NCBI GenBank assembly: GCA_020091685.1
Contig: CM034607.1
Coordinates: 8,243,465 to 8,307,464, forward strand
Length of the DNA stretch: 64,000 nucleotides
Source: Lutjanus erythropterus
Lineage: Eukaryota > Chordata > Actinopteri > Lutjaniformes > Lutjanidae
Reading direction: 5' to 3'
The notes beneath the pieces were generated by a model that did not search any database, was not told the DNA's origin, and worked only from the letters and a program-made list of their open reading frames with translations. Within the stretch, counting starts at the first letter, position 1. The number at the start of each line of letters is the position of its first letter. The position numbers and the translations under genes are program-made. This document shows positions 11,641 through 21,984 of the stretch, one piece after another.

Positions 11641-12189
11641 TTATTCACTTCATCCAAAACTGTTTATTATTCATTCTTCAGTTGACTTCTTTCATAAATT
11701 GGATTGTGTAGGTCTTAGAAAATGACCTCTCATTGCTACATTTATACACAGCTAGTGTTACAACTCATCCCAGTAGTGGGGTAGGTTGTAACAAAGGATC
11801 TTTTGATACTTGGCATGAACTCTTCTGTGATCATTTTAATGAAACGAACAACCACTAAGTTACTGATGCTCAACAAAAAAAATGTTACTACCATCCCCGG
11901 TCTCCCTATTGATGAGATGAGATGAGAAAGAAGTTAGATAAAATAGGATTCCTAAAGTTCTAAAGTGGCTCCTGTAATACCAATTTAAGATTTAACATAA
12001 GTTTCTTTCCCCTATTGCATAGGCTATAGGAATATTATATAGGAGAGATATATTACAATATTACATTCATCGTGTGTGCTAAATAATCCGTTGTCATTAA
12101 ACCAGTAAAAGAAGCTGATGTGGGGTATTAAGATGGGGCATAAATGTAGATGAATTCTTTATTAGTGTAGAGGAGTTTATATTGTTCGA

Positions 12190-12700
12190 CCCTGCAGCAA
12201 TGAGCTGGAGGCAAACAGCGGGACCTGGTCACGCATGCCAAAAAATCCTGATGTGAGTGAGTGTGTGTGAGTGAGGATGCTGAGGGGCGTAGCAGTGTTG
12301 TGCCCCTCATGGTCAGCGCTCGGGAATTAAAATGCATGCCTCTCATTGCCTGGGAGCGAGTACAGCGCTATATGCGCGAGAGAAACTATATTCCCATCCT
12401 CCTCCTCCTCCTCCTCATCCTTCTCCTTCGCAGAAAAACGCACGGGTATATGTGCTTGTAAAAAACCTCCTCCCGGTGTTTTCAAATTCAAAGAAAAAAC
12501 AAAAAATAAAAGGCAGCGGTGTGAGGTTGCCAGTTTGGAGCTTGTCCCCCCCTCCCCACCCCCTTCATAAATTGGACCCTTCAAGCTGTGACTGGGCTGA
12601 TTTGCTCGCTTTTTCGTTTCTCCGCGGAGCTGCTGCCCGCCTCAACGACCGCACGGAAATAACGGGACTTCACTCGCAGCCCGGGCTTCACTTTGAGTGA
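12190..12700 (+). promoter_or_regulatory. Candidate promoter with untranslated first exon
   Basis: CpG density rises sharply here compared with the surrounding AT-rich DNA, most clearly at 12600-12690. A TATA-like CATAAAT sits at 12566-12572 after a C-rich tract. About 25-30 bp downstream begins a GC-rich segment with no long ORF of its own, ending at GAGTGAGTATC, where GTGAGT (12697-12702) would serve as a splice donor. In this reading, transcription starts near 12595 on the plus strand, the first exon is about 100 nt of 5' UTR, and a long intron follows. The donor has A rather than G at -1, which weakens it. No acceptor or coding exon could be matched within the window, so the gene cannot be named. 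The 122-codon ORF at 12332-12700 is Pro/Ser-rich and crosses the TATA-like site, so I do not regard it as coding. Confidence 0.4.
12398..12416. repeat. (CCT)n simple repeat
   Basis: About six CCT units within the pyrimidine-rich part of the candidate promoter. Confidence 0.8.
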
Positions 12701-12957
12701 GTATCGAAACACAACGCATGCTTTTATTTTTAACCCTATACACCAGCACGAGTGTCACTTTATAGTCTAATTATATCCTTTAATCTCAGCGCTGCGCACA
12801 TGCGGTCTTAAAGTCTTAAAGTGCTGCTGACCAGGTGTTGCACTGCAACTTTCTCCTGCAAAAATGCATATTAATACTCGCTGCTTTTATTTTGTTAAAT
12901 ACTGGGGTGTTTTAATCACACCTGCAAATTTCTAAGAATAGTTTTCAGTGCTTATAA

Positions 12958-13618
12958 TAGCGCTGCAACTACCGATTATTTTCTTGATTGATCACTTTTA
13001 TCCATAAAAGAAGAAAATGCTGAAAAATATTGGTTATGTTTTCCCAAAACCCAAGGTGACGTCCTCAAATGTCTTGTTTTGCACACAAGCCAAAAAATAT
13101 CAGGTTTTACTGTCACTGTGAGTAGTACAAAAAACCTGAAAATATTAACATTTCAGAAACTGAAATCAGAGAATTTGGACATTTTTATTCAAATATGACA
13201 CAAGATTATTAATTCCTCATCTTTAGTTTAGTTGCTGATTGCTTTAATTGTAGGTTAATAATGATGCATCAATCTGGATCAATATATCGACTCAGTGTTC
13301 AATGATCAGATGTGATCGATGCAAAATAATATTATCGATCTGTTTCTTTAAGATGTACTTTTATTTTGTCACAAATGTCTGGAAGAGTTCAGTCATAAAA
13401 TTGAAGAATCATAATTTAGTTGCTTTTTGTGAGTTGACAAATGTAACTGAATGTGTTAAATTGACAATGTCTGATATCGATCTCAGCCCCTTGAATAGAA
13501 TATACAGAAAAGTATCAAATATCGTATCGTCGGCCAAAGAATCTATATAATATCATATCATGATGAAACTTGTGATGTAAACCCCTGATTAATAATTGAT
13601 TCGTCGTTGCAGCTCTAG
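12958..13618. mobile_element. GCTGCAAC-ended interspersed repeat with a nested insertion
   Basis: Left edge AGCGCTGCAACTACCGATTA and right edge GATTCGTCGTTGCAGCTCTA are inverted. The interior (CCAAGGTGACGTCCTCAAAT, then GAAACTGAAATCAGAGAATT) matches, in the opposite orientation, the copy at 19085-19326. The right portion is split by the 13262-13590 repeat. Non-coding. Confidence 0.75.
13262..13590. mobile_element. Nested ATATCG-type repeat
   Basis: Contains GATGCATCAATCTGGATCAA, GTGATCGATGCAAAATAAT and AAATATCGTATCGTCGGCC. It sits inside the GCTGCAAC repeat, whose sequence resumes at about 13590 with TTAATAATTGATTCG. The 82-codon ORF within it is a repeat translation, not a gene. Confidence 0.65.
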
Positions 13619-13624
13619 CTTTTA

Positions 13625-14075
13625 ATTAATTTCATAACTTATACTCTGCTTGTTTGAGGTCGTATGAGCATGTTTGTCCTCATTTCTCTTGATTTTTTAA
13701 TGTTTTTTTTTTCAGTGACCAGCCCGTAGCCTACTGTAGAGTCATGTTGAAAAAAAGCAACTTCTTCTTTTTGAGGACTGGTTTGATTTCTTGGCTTCAG
13801 ATTCTGTGGTTGGGGGGGCTGCTGGCTAACTCTGCCCAGCTTTCTGACTTCAAAAAGACTATATACTGTACTATCCACTGTGTTCAGGCTCTAGCAACTG
13901 TTGAACGTACAGCAGATGTGCAGAGGAAGGATATCTGTGCTGTACACATTACAGTAGTGGCCTCATTAAATAAAACAGCAATTTCCTCTGACAGATATCC
14001 TTTTTAATTTGCTGTAAACATTAATCACATTGTGTTCCATTGTCAGTGTGAGTAAACTCCAGGTTTATGGGTTAT
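13625..14075. other. Unassigned non-coding stretch
   Basis: An 87-codon plus-strand ORF (13744-14007) shows no recognisable domain. No repeat ends seen. Confidence 0.35.
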
Positions 14076-14079
14076 GAGT

Positions 14080-14430
14080 TTTGAAATGATCCCCTCTATT
14101 ATTGTGTATTTTGTATGAGATGTCACCTCATTTACTAATGAAGGTGTCTGCGGCGCGCTGGTTAATTTTCCGCTGAAACCTCTCCTCGCCATTATAAATA
14201 ATAAGCAAGTAGAATACATTAGCTCAGCCGGTTCCTCATCACGTCTCCAATCAGATTGGATGGCGTGACCTTGGGGGACCGGCGCTGCAGTATTTAGAGA
14301 GGAGGGTGGCAGAGATGGAGATGGGGTGCTTCGGTGGCATCCATTATCAAGGAACCCAATTACATCTGGAAATTGTAGTTGCCATAAGCAGTTGCCATTT
14401 GTTACACTATAAAAGACCAGAGGAGCTATT
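14080..14430. promoter_or_regulatory. Candidate conserved non-coding element
   Basis: Repeat-free block with GGTTAATTTTCCGC, CCATTATAAATAAT, AATCAGATTGGAT and CCAATTACATCTGG (E-box-like CATCTG beside an ATTA core). The 143-codon minus-strand ORF overlapping it lacks any family resemblance. Enhancer identity is inferred from texture. Confidence 0.4.
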
Positions 14431-14439
14431 TTGAGAGAT

Positions 14440-15060
14440 ATGTGTATCATCGCCTTTCTCATCTGCATATACATTTAAAAGATCTGTGTGGTTCCTCTGA
14501 CAGGAAGTCTTTTGTGGGCTCCCTTTAACAATAGAGCAAGGAAGGAGCAATGAGTCACCCTGAATCATGGCAACTCTCACCAGCAGCTGCCAGCCAGATG
14601 AAGACATGCTGCAAGGAAAAAGTCTGATGAAACCGCAGTCGTCGCAGTTGTGCTGCTGTTTCCACTTCAAAGCACGCCACGCCGAACAGAAAACGTATAG
14701 CGTTCCACCAGGGCGCCCTAACATCTCATTCAAAGTTTCTGCAAGTTTCTCTAACGACCCAACTTCCAGCTTTAAGATCTTTCCTGCGAGGTATATCCTC
14801 TAGTCTTTCAGCTGCCGTGGCGTGAAGGCTGAGTTAAGTCAGCGCCGGTTTTACTGTAATCAGTTATTCAGCTCTGGCATTCAGGCTCCCAGCTCCAGAC
14901 AACGAGGAATCCCCGCGGCTCACCACAGACCCAATCAGACCCTTTAAGTACACGGCTTTCCAACAAGGGCTAGGACCAAGACGGCAGAAATGTTTCCAGT
15001 CCCTCGGGTGGTGGTCTGCATGTGTCTGCAGCATGTACAAGTACATTTCACTAATAGTTA
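14440..15060. promoter_or_regulatory. Candidate conserved non-coding block
   Basis: Two balanced-composition, repeat-free stretches (about 14440-14790 and 14830-15060) with GTAATCAGTTATTCAGC and CCAGCTGCC-like E-box words. Several 60-108-codon ORFs overlap on both strands without protein likeness. Confidence 0.3.
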
Positions 15061-15239
15061 GTGTCTTTTGTTGGGGCCTCTCGGCTCGGTCACAGACAGT
15101 CTTTTTCCTTCACAGTATTCCCCTTGGACTTCTCCCTGCCTTTTTGATTTGCCCTCTGTTTCCACTTAACAGTGCTGGCTATTTTCCAAGAAACACCTCA
15201 GCACCATTTTTTTCCTTCAGGCATGAGCAGGCTTCTCAT

Positions 15240-15560
15240 TCTCTGGGCACACATGTGGTGAATATATGGCATTTACTCAAGAAAACAACATCTCGCTGCA
15301 TCTTGCCTACATTTCACCCAGGTTATCGAAGATGAATGCAAAATGACAATTTGAGCGCGACCGCCTCCGCAACAAAAGAAAGCCATCCTGTGATTGCTGT
15401 CTTAATCTTTCCCCAGCGCAATCAGCGAGATGTCGAGACTACACATCACTCTCGCAATTAGGCTTGTCAAATTGCTGCGTGGCTTTTTATCTGCGACTTG
15501 CTTGTTTGATAATGCTTATTGGCAGGTGTCTTTGGAGGAGTGGAGGAAGGGAATCCACAG
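15240..15560. promoter_or_regulatory. Candidate conserved non-coding element
   Basis: Repeat-free block with TCGCAATTAGGCTTGTCAAAT and GAATGCAAAATGACAATTTG, combining homeodomain-like and MEIS-like words. Overlapping ORFs of up to 74 codons are on both strands and look like chance. Confidence 0.4.
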
Positions 15561-15699
15561 CTGGTGTGTTTCAAGAGGGATGGATGTATTATGTAAAGCC
15601 ATACTGTACTGTGCAGCAGATGTTTCTTCCCTCTGACGGCCAGCTCAGCTACATAACCATACATCTCCATATTGCAACATCCACATGAAGTTTCCCATT

Positions 15700-16457
15700 A
15701 GAGATGCACAATCCACTTTTTCTCAGTTCCAATCCCATTCCAATATGATATATATATTGATATTTATGATATATTAATGACATGATAAGATTACGTGAGG
15801 CTGAAACTGAACTTCAGTTTAGTGTAGAAAGTTCACTGTCAGTTGATGTTGATGTGCATCCAGTCATTTTTCAACATCTGGAAAGCTTGTTTAGTTTGTG
15901 TAATGTAACTTGTGTTAATGCCATCCTTCAACCATTATAGGGCACTGTAGGATTGTGGCTTGTGACAGTCACACATGCAGCAGATAGGGTGAGAGATGAC
16001 CCTCATTTCCAAGGATGCATTGCATGTGTTTGTTGGTTGGGTGGTTTATGTTGGCAGTTGTCATTTTTGTGTTGGTTTACTGTTACCATGAGTGAGATCA
16101 TGAGTGAGGTAGCTAGTGCATTTCTTCACTCCAGCTGTACATCCAACTATAAGTTAGAACCCGTTTTCCTTGCATTATATGCTAATGCTAAGTGGAGCTT
16201 AAAAGTGCAATTCAACACTCAAGACATGCTCCTCAGTGAGGCATTTACAAATAGACATGTGGAATTTAGATCAGACTGTAGATCACTGATGCTAGTCTGA
16301 TACCCAATGACTGAGGTATGTCTAAGCTCTATGGGCCCCGATACTGGATTGGATTGTTCCCATCTCTGTTTTCAACTTTAATGGACACTATCATGCACAA
16401 TCCTTGACCTCCATTACTTTGTTGTCAAACTGAGCTACAAATTTTCCCCTCGTTGCC
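15700..16457. repeat. Element copy 1 of a diverged tandem duplication
   Basis: Starts near TTAGAGATGCACAATCC and includes GCCCCGATACTGGATTGG and CCCATCTCTGTTTTC, edges typical of a GATGCACCGAT-type fish repeat. From about 15850 to 16457 it aligns with 16495-17610: both contain CATCTGGAAAGCTTGTTTAG, then GATGCATTGCATG, then CTTTGTTGTCAAACTGAG. The 115-codon ORF here is not a recognised protein. Confidence 0.65.
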
Positions 16458-16494
16458 TTTTAATGGTGAAATGTTTTGTGCCAGTTCATGTTGT

Positions 16495-17610
16495 ACACAT
16501 CCAGTCACAGTTTTACATCTGGAAAGCTTGTTTAGTTTGTGTAATGTAATTTGTGTCATGGTGGCCTTCAGCCATTGTGAAATGCCATAGGACTGTGGCA
16601 CATTCACATGTGTAGCAGAAAGGCTGATGATGCATTGCATGATGCATTGTTGGGAGTTTTAAGTTTGCTATTTTATAATCCAAAATGAAAATGTTGTTGT
16701 TATGTTTGTCTAGAACATGGTGGTTTATGTTGATAATTGTCTGCTTTTGTTGTTTTATTGTTACTCCGTGAGCGAGGTGGCTGGCGCACTTCTTCACTTC
16801 AGTTGTATATCCAAATTACAACTTTTAGTCCCTCCAGAAAGGTGTGATGTTGCGATCACAACAGGCAACAGTTAACAGTTACTTTCTCTCACAGTTTCAT
16901 ACCAAAAATGGCTAAAAATATCACAACATGCACCACAATTTTATAGCAACGCTATTGTGAAATCAGGAATTATAGTGCTGCAACAAACTCGTATTGGGCC
17001 CCAGTGTTGGATTTGATTGGTCCCATTTTGGGTGTGTGATAGATCAATATTATATTAATATCATGAGACAAGATAAAGTCTCAGATTTTGGATACTGTTG
17101 GTGACATGGCATAAGTGTTGTTTTTTCCTGATTTTAAAGGCTGCATCATAGTAAGGTGATATAATTTTCTGACCTTACTAGACAGGTATTCTTGCCTTTA
17201 CCTACTTAGTCATTATATCCACATTACTGATGATCATTTATCAAAAATCTCATTGTGTTAATATTGTGTGTGAAATATGTGTGTGAAAGCACATATACTG
17301 TCATAATGTCAATATCGAGGTATCTCTATTTTATGTTATTATATAATATTGTGATATTTGATTTTGTCCATATTGCATAGCCCTACCATAAGATCATTGA
17401 ACATTTGCACTATTTGCTAGGATGTTATTATAGAGAAAATCTGTACATCGAGATATATATTGTATAGCCTAAAAATATTGAGATATTATTCATAAGCAGT
17501 ATTGCCCAGCCCTACTCCTATTTCTGTTTTCCATTTTGATGAACAGTGTCATGACTTCCGTCACTTTGTTGTCAAACTGAGCCACTCTCTGCAAATTGTC
17601 CCCTCGCTGT
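16495..17610. repeat. Copy 2 of the tandem duplication, with a nested insertion
   Basis: Shares the ordered words of copy 1 at a unit spacing of about 640 bp. Its tail is displaced to 17515-17610 by an AT-rich insertion (17033-17515). Divergence is substantial, so the duplication is old. Confidence 0.65.
17033..17515. mobile_element. Nested AT-rich repeat (CCCAGCCCTAC edge)
   Basis: Contains GGCATAAGTGTTGTTTTTTC, CCTGATTTTAAAGGCTGCAT and several GATATTGTGATAT-like words, ending TTGCCCAGCCCTAC. A related copy occurs at 38222-38420. It splits copy 2 of the tandem duplication. Confidence 0.65.
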
Positions 17611-17739
17611 CCTAATCGTTTTCTTGTATATTCAGTTACACTGAGAGTGTGCATCACTCCGTCTGCACAGTTTGCCTAAGTGTCATTGTCAATGTAAAGC
17701 GTCTTTTGTCCCTTTTATTCTCCTTATAGTCATGTTGAC

Positions 17740-18185
17740 AGGCCTGCAGTGTGTCCGACCTTGTCGGGAGAAATGCCTTCATTCTTTGCCTCGCCTATGC
17801 GATATGCACGCCATCCATAAGCTCTCACTCTACAAGGCTCTGCTCAGGATTAGTGTTACTCCCTGCATGTATTTTAGTTGCCTCGCTTGTCCTCAGTAGG
17901 GTATTATTTGGCAACTAGAAAGGGGGAAAAAAAGGGATTTTGTGAGTGGGCTTGACATGCATCCTTTCTGTGGGTTTATTTGAAGGAAAGGCTAATTGTT
18001 ATGCCTCGGAGGTCCATTGTTAATTAGAAGTTATCTCGGGAAGCTCTCACATGGTCACCGCTCTAATTGGCAGTCAAAGCTGCGTACCACCTGGCCTAGC
18101 CTTTAACTCACCAGGTGCTCGCAGCAAAACCATCGGCCTTGGCATTATGTGGGTATGGCCTCTTAAAAGAAGACAGACAGCAAAT
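17740..18185. promoter_or_regulatory. Candidate conserved non-coding element
   Basis: Repeat-free block with GTTAATTAGAAG, CGCTCTAATTGGCAG, CACCTGG E-boxes and CATTATGTGG. No ORF above 75 codons. Enhancer-like texture only. Confidence 0.4.
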
Positions 18186-18234
18186 GAGTGAGAGGGAGAG
18201 AAAAGAGGAGAGGAGACACTGAAGTGTGCCAGCC

Positions 18235-18570
18235 AACTTTGCTGAAATGGCTGTGCCGCAAAACAGCAGAAAAAGGTTATTTCATGCTATGTACCTAAAC
18301 AAGCCTTCTGTAGCTGGCATGAAGAAAGAGGTTCAGAGAAATTAGTTGGATCTTTTGATACACACGTCATCATACATCACACCTCTTTGTTTCAGATTTC
18401 TAGTACCACAGGGGATGCAATGTGGCAGCACATCAACACTCCACACAGCCGTGCAGGATTGTTTACCTGTGTTTTCTGGGAAAGAAACAAGTTTACACAG
18501 CCTGTGAAAAGGAACAATAGCTGGTACCAGAAAGGCTTTTAGCATTTGTATCAGCAAGGTAAATTAAGGA
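18235..18570. promoter_or_regulatory. Weak candidate regulatory stretch
   Basis: Repeat-free, balanced composition, no coding signal. Weakly enhancer-like, with no distinctive motif cluster. Confidence 0.2.
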
Positions 18571-18924
18571 TGAATGGACTATCATGTGAGTCCATTCTTG
18601 CTATTCATGGTGAAAGATGGATGTTCAAAATCGATGCAAGGAAAAGATTTTCACTCTAAAACAGAATCCACATTAAGTCTTTTATTCAGTGCAGTAATAA
18701 CACTGAGCGGGAAACTGTGAAGGAAAGGCAGTGATTTAATCTAGAGATAGTGCAGCTGCTTTTCACAATGAAGTGGAAACTCACACCAGGCTCTCACTGA
18801 GTAGCCTGAATAGTATGAAATTCTCCCACATGTACATGATCGAGAGTTTGTCTTGTGTCTCCGCTGTGGGAGAAAATTCACCCATAAAGCTTGACTAACC
18901 GGTCCAACATCGTGCTGATCATAG

Positions 18925-19050
18925 GCTTTGTTCAGACCGCAGGCAAGTGTGATTTGTGTCTCAAATCAGATCTTTAAGACAGACTGTCCGCACTGTTATT
19001 TGCAAGCGATCAGATTGGATTTCTGCGTCCAGACATCACCAACCTACCCA
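18925..19050. mobile_element. MITE fragment (GTTCAGACCGCAGGCAA type)
   Basis: TTGTTCAGACCGCAGGCAAG followed by AAATCAGATCT and CAGATTGGATTTCTG resembles a common fish MITE with TCAGAC ends. Only part is present. Confidence 0.45.
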
Positions 19051-19978
19051 CATGGGTTGCTGTGGAAACCACGTAGGTAGAGTTTCAGTGATTAGTTGAT
19101 AGAAACAAAGTTAGTTGCCAACTATTTTGATAATTTATGAAGCATTTCAAGAACAAATGTCAAACATTTGCTGGTTCAAGCAGTATTTGCTTCTTCACTG
19201 TAGTATTTATGAAAATCAATGAAGAGTCTTTGGGTTTAGGATGGTTGTTTGGACAAAAGACAAAATTTGAAGCTGTTACTTTGGGCACTGGGACATAGTA
19301 ATGAGCATTTTTCATGATTTTATAGCACATCTGTGACAGTATGGATTTTTTCTGACCACAGTGAAAAGGCAACATATTCCTGTGGGATGGTGGTTCACCA
19401 CGATCACCCAAATAATTACATTTTATTGGACTTCATTGAAGGATGGGTTATAAGTATAGTGTAGTTTCTTTAAAGACCAAGGCAGTGTGTAGTGTGTGTG
19501 GCGTGTATGTGAGGTAGCGTAGCAGCAGATGAGTGACGGTGCTGCTCATATCGGTGCACAGACTTAAACTTGGCAGTAAGTTGTCAGTCTGGCAGTAAAT
19601 GTACAGTTGAGGTTACAGTGTGTTAGTTAATAAATGCTGCAACTTCTCAACACCAAAAATAGTGTAGTCTGTTGTTTCACAACTGCTGGAAAAGTGAAGG
19701 GGGGTAGTTGAGAAGGAAAGGCTAGAGATAAGCTAAGGCTAACATTAAGTGAATTTTAATGCTAACACTAGTGTTGTACCTTTACAGCATCAGCTCTGGT
19801 GTGATCATATCCCTTTCAGAAGCTTTCATAATCCAGCCTTGGAGCATCTGCAGCATCTTTTTAGAGACACGTTGAAACAAATCAAAGTGATAAATCCAAC
19901 ACTGAAGGACTTATGTGATTATTTATCTGTGTTTCTGTGTTGAAAACAGTTGGTATAGGGTGGGCGATTGGAAATATA

Positions 19979-20956
19979 CACCGATCAGGCATAACATTAT
20001 GACCACCTGCCAAATATTGTGTTGGTCCCCCTTTTGCTGCCAAAACAGCCCTGACCGGTCGAGGCATGGACTCCACTAGACCGCTGAAGATGTGCTGTGG
20101 TGTCTGGCACCAAGATGTTAGCAGCAGATCCTTTAAGTCCTGTAAGTTGCAAGGTGGGGCCTCCATGGATTGGACTTGTTTGTCCAGCACATCCCACAGA
20201 TGCTCGATTGGATTGACTGATCTGGGGAATTTGGAGGCCAAGTCAACACCTCAAACTCTGTGTTGTGCTCCTCAAACCATTCCTGAACCATTTTTGTTTG
20301 TGGCACGGTGCATTATCCTGCTGAAAGAGGCCACAGCCATCAGGGAAAACACTTTCCATGAAAGGGTGTACATGAACTGCAACAATGTTTAGGTAGGTGG
20401 TACGTGTCAAAGTAACATCCACATGGATGGCAGAACCCAAGGCTTCCCAGCAGAATATTGCCCAAAGCATCACACTGCCTCTGCGGGCTTGCCTTCTTCC
20501 CATAGTGCATCCTGGTGCCATGTGTTCCCCAGGTAAGCGACGCACATGCACCCGGCCATCCACGTGATGTAAAAGAAAATGTGATTCACCAGACCAGGCC
20601 ACCTTCTTCCATTGCTCCGTGGTCCAGTTCTGATGCTCACATGCCCATTGTTGGCACTTTCAGCAGTGCACAGGGGTCAGCATGGACACCCTGACTGATC
20701 TGTGGCTATGCAGCTCCATACACAACAAACTGCAATGCACTGTGTATTCTGACACCTTTCTATCAAAACCAGCATTAACCTCTTCAGGATTTTGAGCAGT
20801 TTTGGAGATGCTCTGACCCAGTCGTCTAGCCATCACAATTTGGCCTCTGTCAAACTTGCTCAAGGACAAAATGTTCACTTGCTGCCTAATATATCCCACC
20901 CACTAACAGGTGCCATGATGAAGAGATAATCAGTGTTATTCACTGCCTGATCGGTG
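19979..20956 (-). mobile_element. Tc1/mariner element with TA duplication
   Basis: CACCGATCAGGCA at the left is mirrored by TGCCTGATCGGTG at the right, and both ends are flanked by TA (19977-19978 and 20957-20958), the Tc1/mariner target duplication. Length is 978 bp, shorter than full-length fish Tc1 elements, mainly through loss of part of the DNA-binding region. It carries a dead transposase on the minus strand. It is inserted within the unclassified DNA that splits the GCTGCAAC repeat. Confidence 0.93.
20011..20899 (-). pseudogene. Degenerate Tc1-type transposase
   Basis: In the family, this enzyme binds the element ends and catalyses cut-and-paste transposition with a DDE triad. Seen here, N- to C-terminus: a helix-turn-helix piece (LSKFDRGQIVMARRLGQS), then KVSEYTVH after a deletion of roughly 45 residues, a premature TGA after TPVHC (near 20657), then the catalytic domain. 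WSGESHF has Gly where the family has the first catalytic Asp; the second Asp survives in QQDNAPCH; the Glu survives in NPIEHLWD but in another frame, because single-base shifts occur between CH and NPIE (about 20240-20300). The usual stop after GGPTQY is replaced by a Leu codon at 20011-20013, so the frame runs out through the terminal repeat. Start taken at the Met at 20899, ahead of the HTH. Clearly inactive on its own. Confidence 0.93.
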
Positions 20957-21984
20957 TATGTATGGCCTATCAGCGATGGTCTAAATCCATCACTGGCTGT
21001 TTTTTGGTGGTGATTTTTTTGCAGAAATATTTGTTATTTTATTTTGCTAATGTAATAGTCTGAAAAGTGACAGCCGCAGTTTCGCGATGCACTCTCATCC
21101 AGCGGCACAGTACACACCCACTCAGCTAGAGCCGAATGCTCTGTGCTGGGTGAGGAGGGAGAGAGAAGCAGCCTCTAGAGCATCTCTTTAAACATCTAAT
21201 GCATTTAATTAAGGATTTGTTTTGACCAAACCAGAGTTGGTGATTGTTGGCAGAGTGGATAGACTACCAAAGACGGTTTTGGTGAGTTTTAAATGTGTTT
21301 CTGTCGAATTTGAATGAAGCAATGAAGTGTGTTTTATGTGGACTTAATGAGCCATTTAAGTTCGTTTTGGTTCGGCAAAGGAGGTCAATGGTTGTATTTT
21401 TCTGTTTAGGAAGAAAAATAATTTTTTTAGGAAAATAGGTGTGGGAATGTTTCATTTCTTGACACTTCATGGATGTAGTGAACATACGTATGTAAGGTAA
21501 TGGTTTCGCCGCTCACACATATCACCCAGCTGAGAGGGGAGAACGTCGCCAACGATGGGCAATTGGAAGTTTTTAACATATTGGCTAAGCCCACCATGGT
21601 AGAATTGTCTGCGACACAGCCCTATTATATAGACTAAACAATCAGTCAATTAATAGTGAAAATAATTAGCACATTAATCAATAATGAAAATAATCAGTAG
21701 TTGCAGCTCTTGACAAAGACTTCAGTAACCATGTTAGCGATGTGCCACGGAAATATGTTTTTCCAAGTCTAGAGTGTGTAGACTGAGACACTTCTGTAAA
21801 AATATGATAAAATCTTGTTTCAAACCACATCCAAATGAGGCTTACGTATGATTTGTGACATTTTTTAGATGTTGACATAGATCTTGTCTTTTGTCTTTGT
21901 TATTATTTGATAACCACTAATAAATAAAGCAATTTGTACAGGGAGAAGTAAAAATTGAGTTTGGGCAAGAAGATTTCTGACCCA

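Larger units (their letters stand above)
10781..11908. mobile_element. Inverted-repeat element with GGGGAGACC ends, hosting other repeats
   Basis: The left end is TAGGGGAGACCAGGGAATGT; the reverse complement of the right end is TAGGGAGACCGGGGATGGTA. Both lead into GTTGTAACA or GTAGTAACA. A right-end relative occurs at 24003-24031. The 1.1-kb body contains simple repeats (10940-10991) and a second repeat (11255-11640). No transposase is visible, so it is non-autonomous or gutted. Confidence 0.75.
19327..21622. mobile_element. Unclassified insertion that itself hosts a Tc1 element
   Basis: DNA foreign to the surrounding repeat, about 1.3 kb once the Tc1 element is removed. It begins about CACATCTGTGACAG and ends about GTCTGCGACACAGCCC. 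An 18-bp TATAGGGTGGGCGATTGG precedes the Tc1 site. No transposase was recognised outside the Tc1 part. Whether this is one element or several is unclear. Confidence 0.4.
19085..21713. mobile_element. GCTGCAAC-family repeat split by a 2.3-kb insertion
   Basis: 19085-19326 is the left portion, in the opposite orientation to the 12958-13618 copy. It runs through GTTGCCAACTATTTTGATAA, AATGTCAAACATTTGCTGG and CATTTTTCATGATTTTATAG. The family sequence resumes at about 21622 (TATATAGACTAAACAATCAG) and finishes AGTAGTTGCAGCTCT at 21713. The junction TTTTATAG/TATATAG suggests a short duplication at the insertion point. Confidence 0.65.

Noticed and set aside
12332..12700. 122-codon plus-strand ORF over the candidate promoter
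   Set aside because: Spans the TATA-like site and simple repeats; composition is low-complexity Pro/Ser/Lys. Not credible as coding.
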